A DNA stretch of 25,820 nt from Oceanospirillaceae bacterium (GCA_003521845.1 DPHB01000001.1:210968-236787); one strand, 5' to 3'; shown: positions 14,133 to 23,191, counted from the stretch's first letter. Made by a program: numbers and translations. Notes: generated by a model from the letters alone, not told the origin.

Positions 14133-16892
14133 ATGACTGAAATGATTGAATTTACCCTTGATGGCCAAACTGTCCAAGCCCAAGCAGATGAAACTATTTG
14201 GCAGGTAGCCAAGCGCTTTGGCGAAACCATTCCCCACCTTTGCTACAAGCCAGAGCCGGGTTACCGTTCCGATGGCAACTGCCGTGCTTGCATGGTGGAA
14301 ATCGAAGGTGAGCGTGTACTAGCTGCCTCATGTATGCGCAAGCCTAGTGCAGGCATGGTAGTAAGCAGCGCTTCTTCTGATCGAGCGCAATCCTCACGCA
14401 AGATGGTTATGGAGCTTTTAGCGACTGATCAGCCAGAACGTGAAGAGTCGCCAGACAAAAACTCTCACTTTTGGAAGATGGCAGATCTACTGGCCGTGGA
14501 TGCTACCGAGGCACGTTTTGAAACATCTGAAAAGCCTTGTGCTGACAATTCCAGCCACGCCATGCGCGTGAACTTGCAGTCTTGCATTAACTGTAACCTG
14601 TGCGTGCGTGCGTGTCGCGAAGTACAAGTTAACGACGTTATTGGTATGGCTAACCGCGGCTCTGAAGCCAAGGTAGTGTTCGACTTTGACGACCCGATGG
14701 GTGATTCCACCTGTGTGGCTTGTGGTGAATGTGTACAGGCTTGCCCTACGGGCGCTTTGATGCCATCTACCGTGACATCCGAACAGGGTATCGGTAACAG
14801 TGCCGATTACGACAAGAAGGTCGATAGTATTTGTCAGTACTGTGGTGTTGGCTGTCAATTAACTTACCACGTCAAAGATGAGCGTATTATTTATGTGGAA
14901 GGCCGTGACGGTCCATCCAACCAGAACCGTTTGTGTGTGAAGGGCCGTTTTGGTTCTGATTATATTCACCACGGTGATCGCTTAACTAAGCCTCTGATTC
15001 GTATCCCTGGCGCCCGCAAAGGCATTCATGACGACTTTGACCCTGCCAAGCCTCTCACTCACTTCCGTGAAGCTAGCTGGGAAGAAGCTTTGGACTTTGC
15101 TGCCAATGGACTTAAGCGTTTGCGTGACGAACAAGGTAAGCAAACTCTAGCGGGCTTTGGTAGTGCCAAGGGCTCTAACGAAGAAGCCTACTTGTTCCAA
15201 AAGCTAGTGCGTACTGGCTTTGGTACAAATAACGTCGACCACTGTACACGCTTGTGTCATGCATCCTCGGTAATGGCTCTGTTGGAAGGTTTGGGATCAG
15301 GTGCGGTTTCGGCTTCCTTTATGCAAGCTAAGAACGCCGAAGTAATCGTGATTACGGGCTCTAACCCAACCAGCAACCACCCAGTGGCGGCTACCTTCTT
15401 TAAGCAAGCTGCTAAGCGTGGCGCTAAGATTATTGTCTTGGATCCTCGTGGTTTGGCCATGAAAAAGTACGCCACTCACATGATTCGCTTTAATGCTGGT
15501 GGTGATGTTAGCTTCTGGAACGCCGTGATGAACGTGGTAGTGGCAGAAGAGCTGTATAACCAGTCCTATATTGATACTATGACCGATGGTTTCGCAGCAC
15601 TAAAAGAGCATGTGAAGCACTATACACCAGAGGCCATGGCGCCAATTTGTGGTGTTGATGCTGACTTGATTCGTGAAGTGGCGCGTTTGTATGCTACCTC
15701 CAAAGGCTCCATGATTTTCTGGGGTATGGGCGTGTCTCAGCACGTACATGGTACCGATAACGTACGTGCCATGATCTCCCTTGCCTTGATGACTGGGCAA
15801 ATTGGCCGTGAAGGTGCAGGTTTGCACCCATTACGTGGTCAAAACAACGTCCAGGGTGCTTCTGATGCTGGACTAATTCCAATGATGTACCCAGACTATA
15901 AGAAGGTGGATGTGAGCGATGCTCAGTCTCGCTTTGAAGAGTTATGGGGTATGGAACTGTCCGCTGAACCCGGTTTAACCGTCGTAGAAACCATGGATGC
16001 TATTCATGATGGTGTTATCAAGGGTATGTACATTGAAGGTGAAAACCCTGCTATGTCTGACCCTGATTTAAACCACGCTCGTGAAGCCCTAGCCAAGCTA
16101 GAGCACTTGGTGGTGCAGGACTTGTTTGTTACAGAAACGGCCATGTATGCGGACGTGGTATTGCCAGCATCTGCTTGGCCAGAAAAAGACGGTACCGTGT
16201 CTAACACTAACCGTCAGGTGCAAATGGGTCGTCAGGCTATTTCGCCTCCAGGCGATGCGCGCCAGGACTGGTGGATCATTCAAGAAATTGCTCAGCGCAT
16301 TGGCCTAGACTGGAACTACAGTCATCCAAAAGATGTGTTCAATGAAATGAAGCAAGCCATGGCTAGCCTCAACAACCTCACCTGGGAACGTTTAGAACGG
16401 GAAGAGTCCGTCACCTATCCATGTCCAGCGGAAGACCACCCTGGTAATGATATTGTATTTACCGATGCCTTCCCCATTGCTGGCGGTAAAGGCAAGTTTG
16501 TAGCTGCCGATATCGTGCAACCAGATGAGCGTCCAGATGACGAATACCCAGTGATCTTAACCACTGGTCGTCAGCTAGAGCACTGGCACACGGGTTCTAT
16601 GACTCGTCGAGCGCGAGTATTGGATGCTTTAGAGCCAGCAGCTGTAGCGACCTTGTGTCGTGCAGAGATGGACAAATTTGGCGCTAAGGCGGGTGATATG
16701 ATTAAGGTTTCCACACGACGTGGTAGCATCGAACTACTTGCTCGCGAAGATAGTGATATGCCAGAAGGCCTGATCTTTATCCCATTTGCTTATGTAGAAG
16801 CTGCGGTAAACGAACTAACCAACCCAGTATTGGACCCAGTAGGCAAGATACCTGAGTTTAAGTTCTGTGCAGCTAAGCTAGAACTAGCTTAA
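14133..16892 (+). CDS. fdh1A: NAD-dependent formate dehydrogenase alpha subunit (Mo/W-bisPGD)
   Basis: The 919-residue catalytic subunit oxidises formate to CO2. Domains in order are a NuoG-like [2Fe-2S] domain (C37, C50, C53, C67), a ferredoxin-like pair of [4Fe-4S] clusters (C151/154/157/161 and C194/197/200/204), the molybdopterin oxidoreductase [4Fe-4S] site (C234, C237, C241, C268) and the bis-PGD catalytic region. The likely metal ligand is C375 followed by H376 in HCTRLCHASSV, so it is the cysteine rather than selenocysteine form. The His-Cys3 cluster motif that follows the first domain in NuoG and longer FdsA is missing (residues 100-115 lack Cys), as in two-subunit enzymes. GGGGAG is the RBS. 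Mo versus W cannot be told from sequence. No FdhD or accessory gene is in the window. Confidence 0.94.
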   Translation: MTEMIEFTLDGQTVQAQADETIWQVAKRFGETIPHLCYKPEPGYRSDGNCRACMVEIEGERVLAASCMRKPSAGMVVSSASSDRAQSSRKMVMELLATDQPEREESPDKNSHFWKMADLLAVDATEARFETSEKPCADNSSHAMRVNLQSCINCNLCVRACREVQVNDVIGMANRGSEAKVVFDFDDPMGDSTCVACGECVQACPTGALMPSTVTSEQGIGNSADYDKKVDSICQYCGVGCQLTYHVKDERIIYVEGRDGPSNQNRLCVKGRFGSDYIHHGDRLTKPLIRIPGARKGIHDDFDPAKPLTHFREASWEEALDFAANGLKRLRDEQGKQTLAGFGSAKGSNEEAYLFQKLVRTGFGTNNVDHCTRLCHASSVMALLEGLGSGAVSASFMQAKNAEVIVITGSNPTSNHPVAATFFKQAAKRGAKIIVLDPRGLAMKKYATHMIRFNAGGDVSFWNAVMNVVVAEELYNQSYIDTMTDGFAALKEHVKHYTPEAMAPICGVDADLIREVARLYATSKGSMIFWGMGVSQHVHGTDNVRAMISLALMTGQIGREGAGLHPLRGQNNVQGASDAGLIPMMYPDYKKVDVSDAQSRFEELWGMELSAEPGLTVVETMDAIHDGVIKGMYIEGENPAMSDPDLNHAREALAKLEHLVVQDLFVTETAMYADVVLPASAWPEKDGTVSNTNRQVQMGRQAISPPGDARQDWWIIQEIAQRIGLDWNYSHPKDVFNEMKQAMASLNNLTWERLEREESVTYPCPAEDHPGNDIVFTDAFPIAGGKGKFVAADIVQPDERPDDEYPVILTTGRQLEHWHTGSMTRRARVLDALEPAAVATLCRAEMDKFGAKAGDMIKVSTRRGSIELLAREDSDMPEGLIFIPFAYVEAAVNELTNPVLDPVGKIPEFKFCAAKLELA

Positions 16893-16905
16893 GTTGGATC
16901 TATGC

Positions 16906-16930
16906 GGGGTCAGACCTCAGGTCTGCCCCC
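16906..16930. terminator. Hairpin between the convergent formate dehydrogenase and dioxygenase genes, REP-like
   Basis: GGGG (16906-16909) and CAGACC (16911-16916) pair with GGTCTG (16920-16925) and CCCC (16927-16930), with one internal mismatch. The T run after it is weak (ATTTCCCTC). GGGGTCAGACC resembles sequences I associate with the borders of REP-associated IS200-like transposases in gammaproteobacteria, so it may be a REP remnant serving as a terminator. Confidence 0.5.
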
Positions 16931-16945
16931 ATTTCCCTCATACCG

Positions 16946-17980
16946 TTATTGCTTGGCAATACCACCATCAGCGCGGTCGCGGTTTTCAAACATTTGCATA
17001 TGGGCAGGCACCACGCTCATGTTGGGTAGCTGTAGCCATACGCGTAGCAATAAGCGCGCTTTCTCAATGTCTTCAAAGTCTTCGTAATCGGTACGGGCGT
17101 GTAGCGCAATGCGGTTACTCGCGAAGGCCATGTCACCGGGTTCCATCATATATTCCATATACAAGTCTGGGCGATTCCAAAGCACATCGTTGATGGCATT
17201 TTGCGCTTGTACTTCTATATGGTCTTCGGGCAGTTGATCGCGCTCTTGATAAAACTGACTAAAATAGGGGATGTAATGGGAAGAAAACTCACCCTCTGGC
17301 GTAAAATCAAACACCGGAATACGGTAGGGGGTGTATAGGTCTGTAGCGCCGCGATCGGGCGTAGTGCGACGGTAAGGGAAACCCTTGTAGATGGTTTCCA
17401 TTAAATGGGGGTAGTCGGCTAGCAAGGCATTGTGGAAGGTGGCGGCACTCATGATACGGCTTTGGCCACCGGTTTTGGATTTGCGTACGGACAGCAGGCC
17501 AATAACATCGTTTGTTGGGTCACGGTGCATAATAAATTCACCACCATTATGGTATTTACGGTCGTCGCCATCGTTACGGAAATCCATCACTTCGCCGATA
17601 TAGTCACCTTTATGGCTTTGCGATACGGTGGTGCCTAGGTGTGCGCAGATACCACTATAGATAAGCTTTAATTCTGCTTTGCTGTAGTTTTCTACATCCA
17701 AGCCCGAGAGTTTAGCAACGCCTCGGCCAAATCCCAGCTGCTTACTAATTTCTGCACCCTGTGTCACAAAGCTAGGTAGGGGGAAATCGATAGAGTTAAT
17801 CGCATCAAAAGCCAGTTCTACCTTGTTTAGCGCGGCAACGTTAGCTTTGATCTCTGCCCGTGTCTGAGGTGACAATTGATATAACCAGCTGTTATCGTCA
17901 GTAAGCTGCTGGCGGTTCCATACTGAAGGGCCGGTTACGGGTTGCATTTGTTCGCCAGACGCGGCAAATTGATTGCTCAT
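16946..17980 (-). CDS. TauD/TfdA-type Fe(II)/2-oxoglutarate dioxygenase
   Basis: The 344-residue protein has the double-stranded beta-helix iron site typical of the TauD/TfdA group. The HxD pair is in FIMHRDPTND (about residues 151-160), and the distal histidine is in NRIALHARTDYED, followed by RLLLRVWL with the arginine that binds the 2-oxoglutarate carboxylate. The group includes hydroxylases and demethylases of taurine, gamma-butyrobetaine and other small acids, so the substrate is open. AGGA precedes the ATG at 17980. It converges with the formate dehydrogenase operon and is divergent from the sulfurtransferase. Proximity to a formate dehydrogenase and a betaine-type gene set hints at a methylated or betaine substrate, but this is only inference. 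Confidence 0.85.
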   Translation of the reverse strand: MSNQFAASGEQMQPVTGPSVWNRQQLTDDNSWLYQLSPQTRAEIKANVAALNKVELAFDAINSIDFPLPSFVTQGAEISKQLGFGRGVAKLSGLDVENYSKAELKLIYSGICAHLGTTVSQSHKGDYIGEVMDFRNDGDDRKYHNGGEFIMHRDPTNDVIGLLSVRKSKTGGQSRIMSAATFHNALLADYPHLMETIYKGFPYRRTTPDRGATDLYTPYRIPVFDFTPEGEFSSHYIPYFSQFYQERDQLPEDHIEVQAQNAINDVLWNRPDLYMEYMMEPGDMAFASNRIALHARTDYEDFEDIEKARLLLRVWLQLPNMSVVPAHMQMFENRDRADGGIAKQ

Positions 17981-18087
17981 GGGTATATCCTGTAAATTGG
18001 TTTCATATGTAATTATTTATCAGTTACAAAAATAATGCATTTAGACATACGTCGGGTATACCAACTTGAATATAAAAGAGACACCTT

Positions 18088-18915
18088 ATGATTTTAGCTA
18101 CCCTTGTTTCGCCTCAGTGGTTACATGCAAATCTAGCTGCTACTGATGTCAAAGTTATTGATGCTTCTTGGTATCTGCCAGCAGCTGCCCGAGATACTCA
18201 AGCAGAATATTTGAGTGGGCATATACCCGGTGCGGTATTTTTTGATATTGATGCCTGTACCACACCTAGTTCACTGCCGCATATGCTGCCTAGTGCAGAG
18301 ACATTTGCCAAATACCTAGGCGGTATGGGCATTTGTCATACGGACCGGGTCGTGGTTTATGATAGCCACGGTTTATTTTCCGCGGCGCGGGTATGGTGGA
18401 TGCTGCGCTTGTTTGGCTGTCAGCAGGTAGCGGTATTGGAGGGTGGTTTGCCTGCATGGCAGGCCGCGGATTATAGCTTGGCGGCAGGCGCAGAACCTGC
18501 AGTAACAGCTGAGTTTGTAGGTCAACCTGATTTGGCTCAAGTGGTGAATGCTGACTATGTTCTGACAGCATTGCAGGAACAGGATGTGACAGTATTGGAT
18601 GCGCGCCCTAAGGCAAGATTTACTGCGCAAGAAAAGGAAGCACGACCTGGGTTACGCAGCGGACATATGCCTGGCGCTCATAATATGCCTTTTATGAACC
18701 TACAAAAAGGTGGCGCTTTATTACCCGTGGAGGAGCTAAAGCAAGTGTTGGGTAACTATTTACAGCAGCGCGAGGTGATTACAACCTGCGGCTCTGGCGT
18801 TACTGCCACGGTGATATTTTTAGCCCTGACTGTATGTGGCTACAGCGAAGCAAAACTGTATGACGGTTCATGGGCCGAGTGGGGCAGTCGTGAAGACCTC
18901 CCCATCGCGTCGTAA
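18088..18915 (+). CDS. sseA: 3-mercaptopyruvate sulfurtransferase (two rhodanese domains)
   Basis: The 275-residue protein matches the length of E. coli SseA. The N-terminal rhodanese domain (about 5-135) contains DASWYLP, GHIPGAVFFDID and VVYDSHGLFSAARVWWMLR. The C-terminal domain carries the catalytic loop CGSGVTA with active cysteine C234; this loop marks 3-mercaptopyruvate sulfurtransferases rather than thiosulfate rhodaneses. They transfer sulfane sulfur to thiols or cyanide. GAGA upstream of the ATG at 18088 is a modest RBS. It converges on the fusion gene with a 16-base gap and shares the intergenic region 17981-18087 with the dioxygenase. Sulfur donation to molybdo-enzyme maturation is possible given the nearby dehydrogenase, but is not shown by the sequence. 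Confidence 0.88.
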   Translation: MILATLVSPQWLHANLAATDVKVIDASWYLPAAARDTQAEYLSGHIPGAVFFDIDACTTPSSLPHMLPSAETFAKYLGGMGICHTDRVVVYDSHGLFSAARVWWMLRLFGCQQVAVLEGGLPAWQAADYSLAAGAEPAVTAEFVGQPDLAQVVNADYVLTALQEQDVTVLDARPKARFTAQEKEARPGLRSGHMPGAHNMPFMNLQKGGALLPVEELKQVLGNYLQQREVITTCGSGVTATVIFLALTVCGYSEAKLYDGSWAEWGSREDLPIAS

Positions 18916-18931
18916 AACACTCGTTAGCGTA

Positions 18932-21900
18932 TTAACAAGTAGCGGCTTCTTGCAAGCAGGTATCCATGGCTTGCAAGATGGCATCTATATCGTCAGCTGT
19001 AATGGTGAGCGGTGGACGAATTTTGAGAATACTATCAGCGGGACCTTCGGTACCAATTAATATGCGCATTTCGCGCAGTCTATTAAGTACATAATCGGCC
19101 AAAGCTGTGGCTGGTTCGCGACTATCTTGGTTTGTTACTAGCTCCACCCCAATAAACAGTCCCATACCCCGCACATCACCAATGGCAGGATGTTGGCGTT
19201 GCAGTTGCTGTAGCCCTGCCAAGAGGCGCTTGCCCATGGCTTGGGCATTGGCTTGCAGGCCTTCATCTTCCACGATATCTAATACCTCTGCGCCGATACG
19301 GCAAGATAGGGTGGACCCACCAAAGGTGGAGAAATATTCGATGCCATTGGCAAAACTGTCGGCAATGGCTTGGGTAGTAATCACCACACCAATAGGGTGA
19401 CCATTACCAATGGGCTTGCCCAGTACCACGATGTCCGGTGTCACCTTTTGATGTTCAAAGGCAAAGTAGTAATCCCCTAGGCGGCCTAGTCCCGTTTGTA
19501 CTTCGTCGGCAATACAGATGCCGCCTGCGGCCCTAACCTTGTCATATACGGCGGCTAGGTAGCCAGCTGGGGGAATGATCTGGCCACCCACGCTGGGGAA
19601 GGTTTCGGCGATAAACCCCGCCAGTTGTGTACCATTAGCGTGAATATTGGCAATGGTTTGATCCACTTGTTGGGCGTATTTCTGTGCGCATTGGGGGTTG
19701 TCACGCTTATAGCGGCCATTGTAGTCATCGGCCACATCAATGAGGTGAACCCAGTCTTGTTGGCCAACTCCATTGGGTTTGTTGAACTTGTAAGCAGATA
19801 GGTCAATGGCGCCGGTGGTATTACCATGATAGCCATGGTTAGGCGTAATCATGTCTTTCGCACCCGTGTGAGCGCGGGCCAGGCGCAGGGCCAATTCGTT
19901 GGCTTCGGAACCGGAGTTAACAAAGTAACAAACCTGCAAACTATTGGGTAACTTGGCCAACAGTCGTTGGGCGAACTGCGCTTGATCTGGGTGTAGATAG
20001 CGCGTATTGGTGTTGAGGCGGGTTAGTTGCTCAGCCGCTAGCTTGGCAATGCGTGGATGAGCATGGCCCACATGGGGCACATTGTTGTAGGCATCCAAAT
20101 AAGGCCGTCCCATTTGGTCAAATAAGTGATGCTGCCAACCACGCAAAAACATTACCGGGCGGCTATAAGTGAGTTTGACGTTACCCCCAAAGTGCTTTTG
20201 GCGCTCATCAAATACAGCCGTTTCGTCCAAGCTCTGGTGCGCAGTATGTGCTGCCTCTAGGTTTAGTAATGGCGCGGGATTTGGGCATAAGGCTTGCCAG
20301 AATAGCAGGTCATCGGGGTCGGCAACACCGGCCCAGTTGCTGCCAATGATGTCTTGGTCAAGAATCAGCTGAAAGTGCAGATGCGGATCCCAGCCGCCAT
20401 TGCCACTGGGTTCTCCGAGCTGGGCAAAGGCTTCCCCGGGTTCTATTATCTGCCCTACCGTGAGTTGTTGCGCTACCAGTGGGTTGAGGTGGCCATAGAG
20501 TGTATAAAAAACGCTTGCCTTAGGAGTGGTATGACGCAGGATGACAAAACCGCCATAATCTAAGTGCGCCTTATGATTAGCCACTTGTACTACGGTTGCC
20601 GCTAATGGGCTATACACAGGGCAACCGGCGGCGGTGAATATATCAACCCCTAGGTGCACTGTGCGCCGGTTATGGTGCTTGGCAGGGCCTGCATAAAAGT
20701 CGGCACTGGTATAAACCAAACGTGGTTCGCCATAAAGACCTAGGCTGATATCGTTAGGGTCCGTTAGGTCACCCAATACCAAGGCTTCCTTTGCGCTCAT
20801 GTGGAAGGGGTTTTGTGGTAGGTTGCTGTCCGCTACGCACAGGGGTACTTGGCTGGCAGCACTTAAATCTTGCCCTAGAACGTGAGCAAATTTGCCTTGG
20901 TTTTGCTGTAAATATGCCAGTACCTCAGCGGATTCGCTGTTGAGACCGTGTCCGCAGGCTAGTCGACAGCGTGCTTGAAAGGCTTTTCTTTTTTGGCCAT
21001 GGGCCAGCAGGAAACGCCATGCTGGTTGTTCGGATATAGTGATATAAGGATCATCGGGGTTTTCTAATGCCATGATACGTGAATTTACCACACTCACGGC
21101 TAAGCGCATGAGTAGCAAATCAAATAGATAATCCGCTTCCTGGGAGGTCAGTGGGGAATGCTGATGGTAAGCTTCTATTAGGCTCATCAAGGCCTGTTCT
21201 GGCTGTGCATGGTCTAACACCACGTAGGCCGCACAAATGGCCAGGTTACAGATGCGTGGGGCTTGGGTAATATCTCCAAAATCGATGATGCCAGTGAGTT
21301 GAGCAGGTGCTTGCAAGCTCGTCTGTACCAGCAGGTTGTAATCGTTAACATCGTTGTGAATCGCCTGTTGGGGCAATAATTCTAGTTGCGGCAATAGGTC
21401 GGCAAACTGCCCTTGTATTTGATTAACAATGGCTTGCTTTTGTGGATCTGTAATAAGTGTTAAGTGCGCTTCAATCCAGTTTGCCTGCACCAGGTTCCAT
21501 TTAATCGGTGCCGCTAATAAAGGGTGTTGGAAATCTTCCATACACCTATCGAGTTGGGCTAGGGCTTGCCCGAGCTGGCTAATTAACGGCAACGAATGAG
21601 GGCGAATATTGGCGTACATTTGCCCTTCGATATGGCTTTGCATCCATATCAAACGTGGTATGCCTTGTGTGTCGTTCGCTAGGCTATAACTATCGCCAAA
21701 CTTGTCAGCAATAATTTTGGGTATGAGTTTGGCTATGTCTTGTTGTTTGGCTGCAATGTGTTCATGGGCTTGGCATAGCATGGCAACAAAATCGGGCTGG
21801 CAGTCTGCACGCATGACCTTAAATAAATATTGCTGACCGGTTTGTTGAGCTTTGCCAAGGGCGCGAAAGTTAAGGTCGTATTCGCCGTCTAAGCTTTCTA

Positions 21901-21955
21901 ATTCAACGTCTAGCTGGTAGCTGTCTTGAATCACTTGCTGCCAATGTTTGTGCAT
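18932..21955 (-). CDS. APH-type kinase / M23 peptidase-like / class-III PLP aminotransferase (phospho-lyase) fusion
   Basis: The preferred ATG at 21955 (AAGGA ten bases upstream) gives 1007 residues; the open frame extends to 21988. Residues about 20-330 form an aminoglycoside-phosphotransferase-like kinase with AIHNDVNDYNLL (H200, D202, N207) and DFG (D225). Residues about 425-545 form an M23/LytM-like domain with all zinc ligands (H434 and D438 in HLGVD, and HLH at 525-527; H489 in YGH). Residues about 590-1007 form a class-III PLP enzyme with NSGSEANELALRLAR, ADEVQTGLGR (D817) and LGKPIGNG (K847). There is no signal peptide, so it is probably cytoplasmic. Human relatives of the outer domains are hydroxylysine kinase and the AGXT2L phospho-lyases. 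A phosphorylate-then-eliminate reaction on an amino alcohol is therefore likely; the M23 role is unknown. An MFS gene lies directly upstream. Confidence 0.9.
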   Translation of the reverse strand: MHKHWQQVIQDSYQLDVELESLDGEYDLNFRALGKAQQTGQQYLFKVMRADCQPDFVAMLCQAHEHIAAKQQDIAKLIPKIIADKFGDSYSLANDTQGIPRLIWMQSHIEGQMYANIRPHSLPLISQLGQALAQLDRCMEDFQHPLLAAPIKWNLVQANWIEAHLTLITDPQKQAIVNQIQGQFADLLPQLELLPQQAIHNDVNDYNLLVQTSLQAPAQLTGIIDFGDITQAPRICNLAICAAYVVLDHAQPEQALMSLIEAYHQHSPLTSQEADYLFDLLLMRLAVSVVNSRIMALENPDDPYITISEQPAWRFLLAHGQKRKAFQARCRLACGHGLNSESAEVLAYLQQNQGKFAHVLGQDLSAASQVPLCVADSNLPQNPFHMSAKEALVLGDLTDPNDISLGLYGEPRLVYTSADFYAGPAKHHNRRTVHLGVDIFTAAGCPVYSPLAATVVQVANHKAHLDYGGFVILRHTTPKASVFYTLYGHLNPLVAQQLTVGQIIEPGEAFAQLGEPSGNGGWDPHLHFQLILDQDIIGSNWAGVADPDDLLFWQALCPNPAPLLNLEAAHTAHQSLDETAVFDERQKHFGGNVKLTYSRPVMFLRGWQHHLFDQMGRPYLDAYNNVPHVGHAHPRIAKLAAEQLTRLNTNTRYLHPDQAQFAQRLLAKLPNSLQVCYFVNSGSEANELALRLARAHTGAKDMITPNHGYHGNTTGAIDLSAYKFNKPNGVGQQDWVHLIDVADDYNGRYKRDNPQCAQKYAQQVDQTIANIHANGTQLAGFIAETFPSVGGQIIPPAGYLAAVYDKVRAAGGICIADEVQTGLGRLGDYYFAFEHQKVTPDIVVLGKPIGNGHPIGVVITTQAIADSFANGIEYFSTFGGSTLSCRIGAEVLDIVEDEGLQANAQAMGKRLLAGLQQLQRQHPAIGDVRGMGLFIGVELVTNQDSREPATALADYVLNRLREMRILIGTEGPADSILKIRPPLTITADDIDAILQAMDTCLQEAATC

Positions 21956-21988
21956 GATGATGTTGTCCTTATGTGTTCTGCCTGGCAA

Positions 21989-23191
21989 CTAGTGGTGAGC
22001 CCAGCGTACCTTGCTAAGCCAGATAGGCAACACCAACGCTAGGAGAGCGCAAACTAGCATAACCAGTAACAAGAGGCTGGTACTAGGGTATGAGGCCAGT
22101 AGGCTACTAATGATAACTGTGAATATACTACCGCTAGCCACCGCAGCCGCGCCAGAAATACCTGCAGCTGTACCGGTTAATTGTGGGTGTACAGACAAAG
22201 CGCTGGCATTGGCCGCTGGTATGCTCATGCCGTTACCTAAACCAGCGCAGAGGGTGCCAGCAATCAAAACGTATAGATTGCCATAGCCGGCAGCAAAAAT
22301 GATTAGACTAGCGACTAGGCCCAAGACTGCAATGATCCGGCCCAGAAGGATTAGACGTCCTAGGGGGACACGCGTGGCATAACGGCCAGATAGGTAATTA
22401 CCGAGCATATAACCAGCGGTAATGGTACCCATATAGAAGCCGAGCTCTGTTGGTTGCAAGGAAAACAGGGGTTCGGCAAGGGCAGGTATGCCAGATATAA
22501 AGGTATAAAACGCAGACACGCCAAAGGCAATGCTTAAGGCAAAGCCCCAAAATTCCGGGCTTTGCACGAGGGTTCGTGTTTCGCGCCATTGTTGCGCTAG
22601 GCTAGATTTAGTAGGTGAAGCGCTTGCACTGAGATCAAACCAACAAATTAGCCAAATTAAGCAACCGAGAATTAGGTAGAGTAAAAAGTTAGCCCGCCAG
22701 TTAAATATTTCCGCCAATATTCCGCCAAGCATGGGGCCTGTCATGGGGGCAATAGCCATGGCCATGGCAACATACCCCATCATGCTGGCGGCTTTTGCCG
22801 GTGGGTAATTATCACGAATAATGGCCATGGAAATAGCCCAAGCACCAATAATAAAACCTTGTAGCATGCGGAAAACCATAAACTGCCAAACATCGGTAGC
22901 TAGCCAGCAGCCTGCCGACGCGAGCGTGAAGATAGCAATGCAAGTTAATAGCACGGGGCGGCGCCCATAGCGGTCGGATAGCGGCCCCAGTATCAGTTGT
23001 AGAACAGCGGTAAAACCTAGGTAAGCGGCAATGGCAGCACCAATCACGGCGTAGCTGGTTGCAAATTCTTGGCTGATTTCGACAATGGAAGGCAAAAACA
23101 TATTCAAAGACAAGGCTGTGAGGGCACAGAGTAAAATCAAGGTGACTATGGAGGGTGGTCGGCTAACTGAGGCGGCTTGGGTTGTCGTCAT
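21989..23191 (-). CDS. MFS transporter, Bcr/CflA-type
   Basis: The 400-residue protein has about 12 membrane segments. The MFS loop motif after TM2 reads LGPLSDRYGRRPVLL, and MMGYVAMAMAIAPMTGPMLGGILAEIFNWR is characteristic of the Bcr/CflA drug-resistance branch (DHA1). These proteins are proton antiporters that export drugs, dipeptides or amino acids. Its TAG stop lies 33 bases before the start of the kinase-M23-PLP fusion on the same strand, so they form one unit. It may export or import the fusion's substrate or product. No clear promoter is seen in 23192-23280. Family is secure, substrate unknown. Confidence 0.9.
   Translation of the reverse strand: MTTTQAASVSRPPSIVTLILLCALTALSLNMFLPSIVEISQEFATSYAVIGAAIAAYLGFTAVLQLILGPLSDRYGRRPVLLTCIAIFTLASAGCWLATDVWQFMVFRMLQGFIIGAWAISMAIIRDNYPPAKAASMMGYVAMAMAIAPMTGPMLGGILAEIFNWRANFLLYLILGCLIWLICWFDLSASASPTKSSLAQQWRETRTLVQSPEFWGFALSIAFGVSAFYTFISGIPALAEPLFSLQPTELGFYMGTITAGYMLGNYLSGRYATRVPLGRLILLGRIIAVLGLVASLIIFAAGYGNLYVLIAGTLCAGLGNGMSIPAANASALSVHPQLTGTAAGISGAAAVASGSIFTVIISSLLASYPSTSLLLLVMLVCALLALVLPIWLSKVRWAHH

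Noticed and set aside
15243..15270. Selenocysteine in formate dehydrogenase alpha
   Set aside because: The active-site codon reads cysteine (TRLCHA), with no in-frame TGA.
16894..17193. 99-codon plus-strand frame after the formate dehydrogenase alpha gene
   Set aside because: It overlaps the dioxygenase gene on the opposite strand, spans the hairpin and has no family resemblance.
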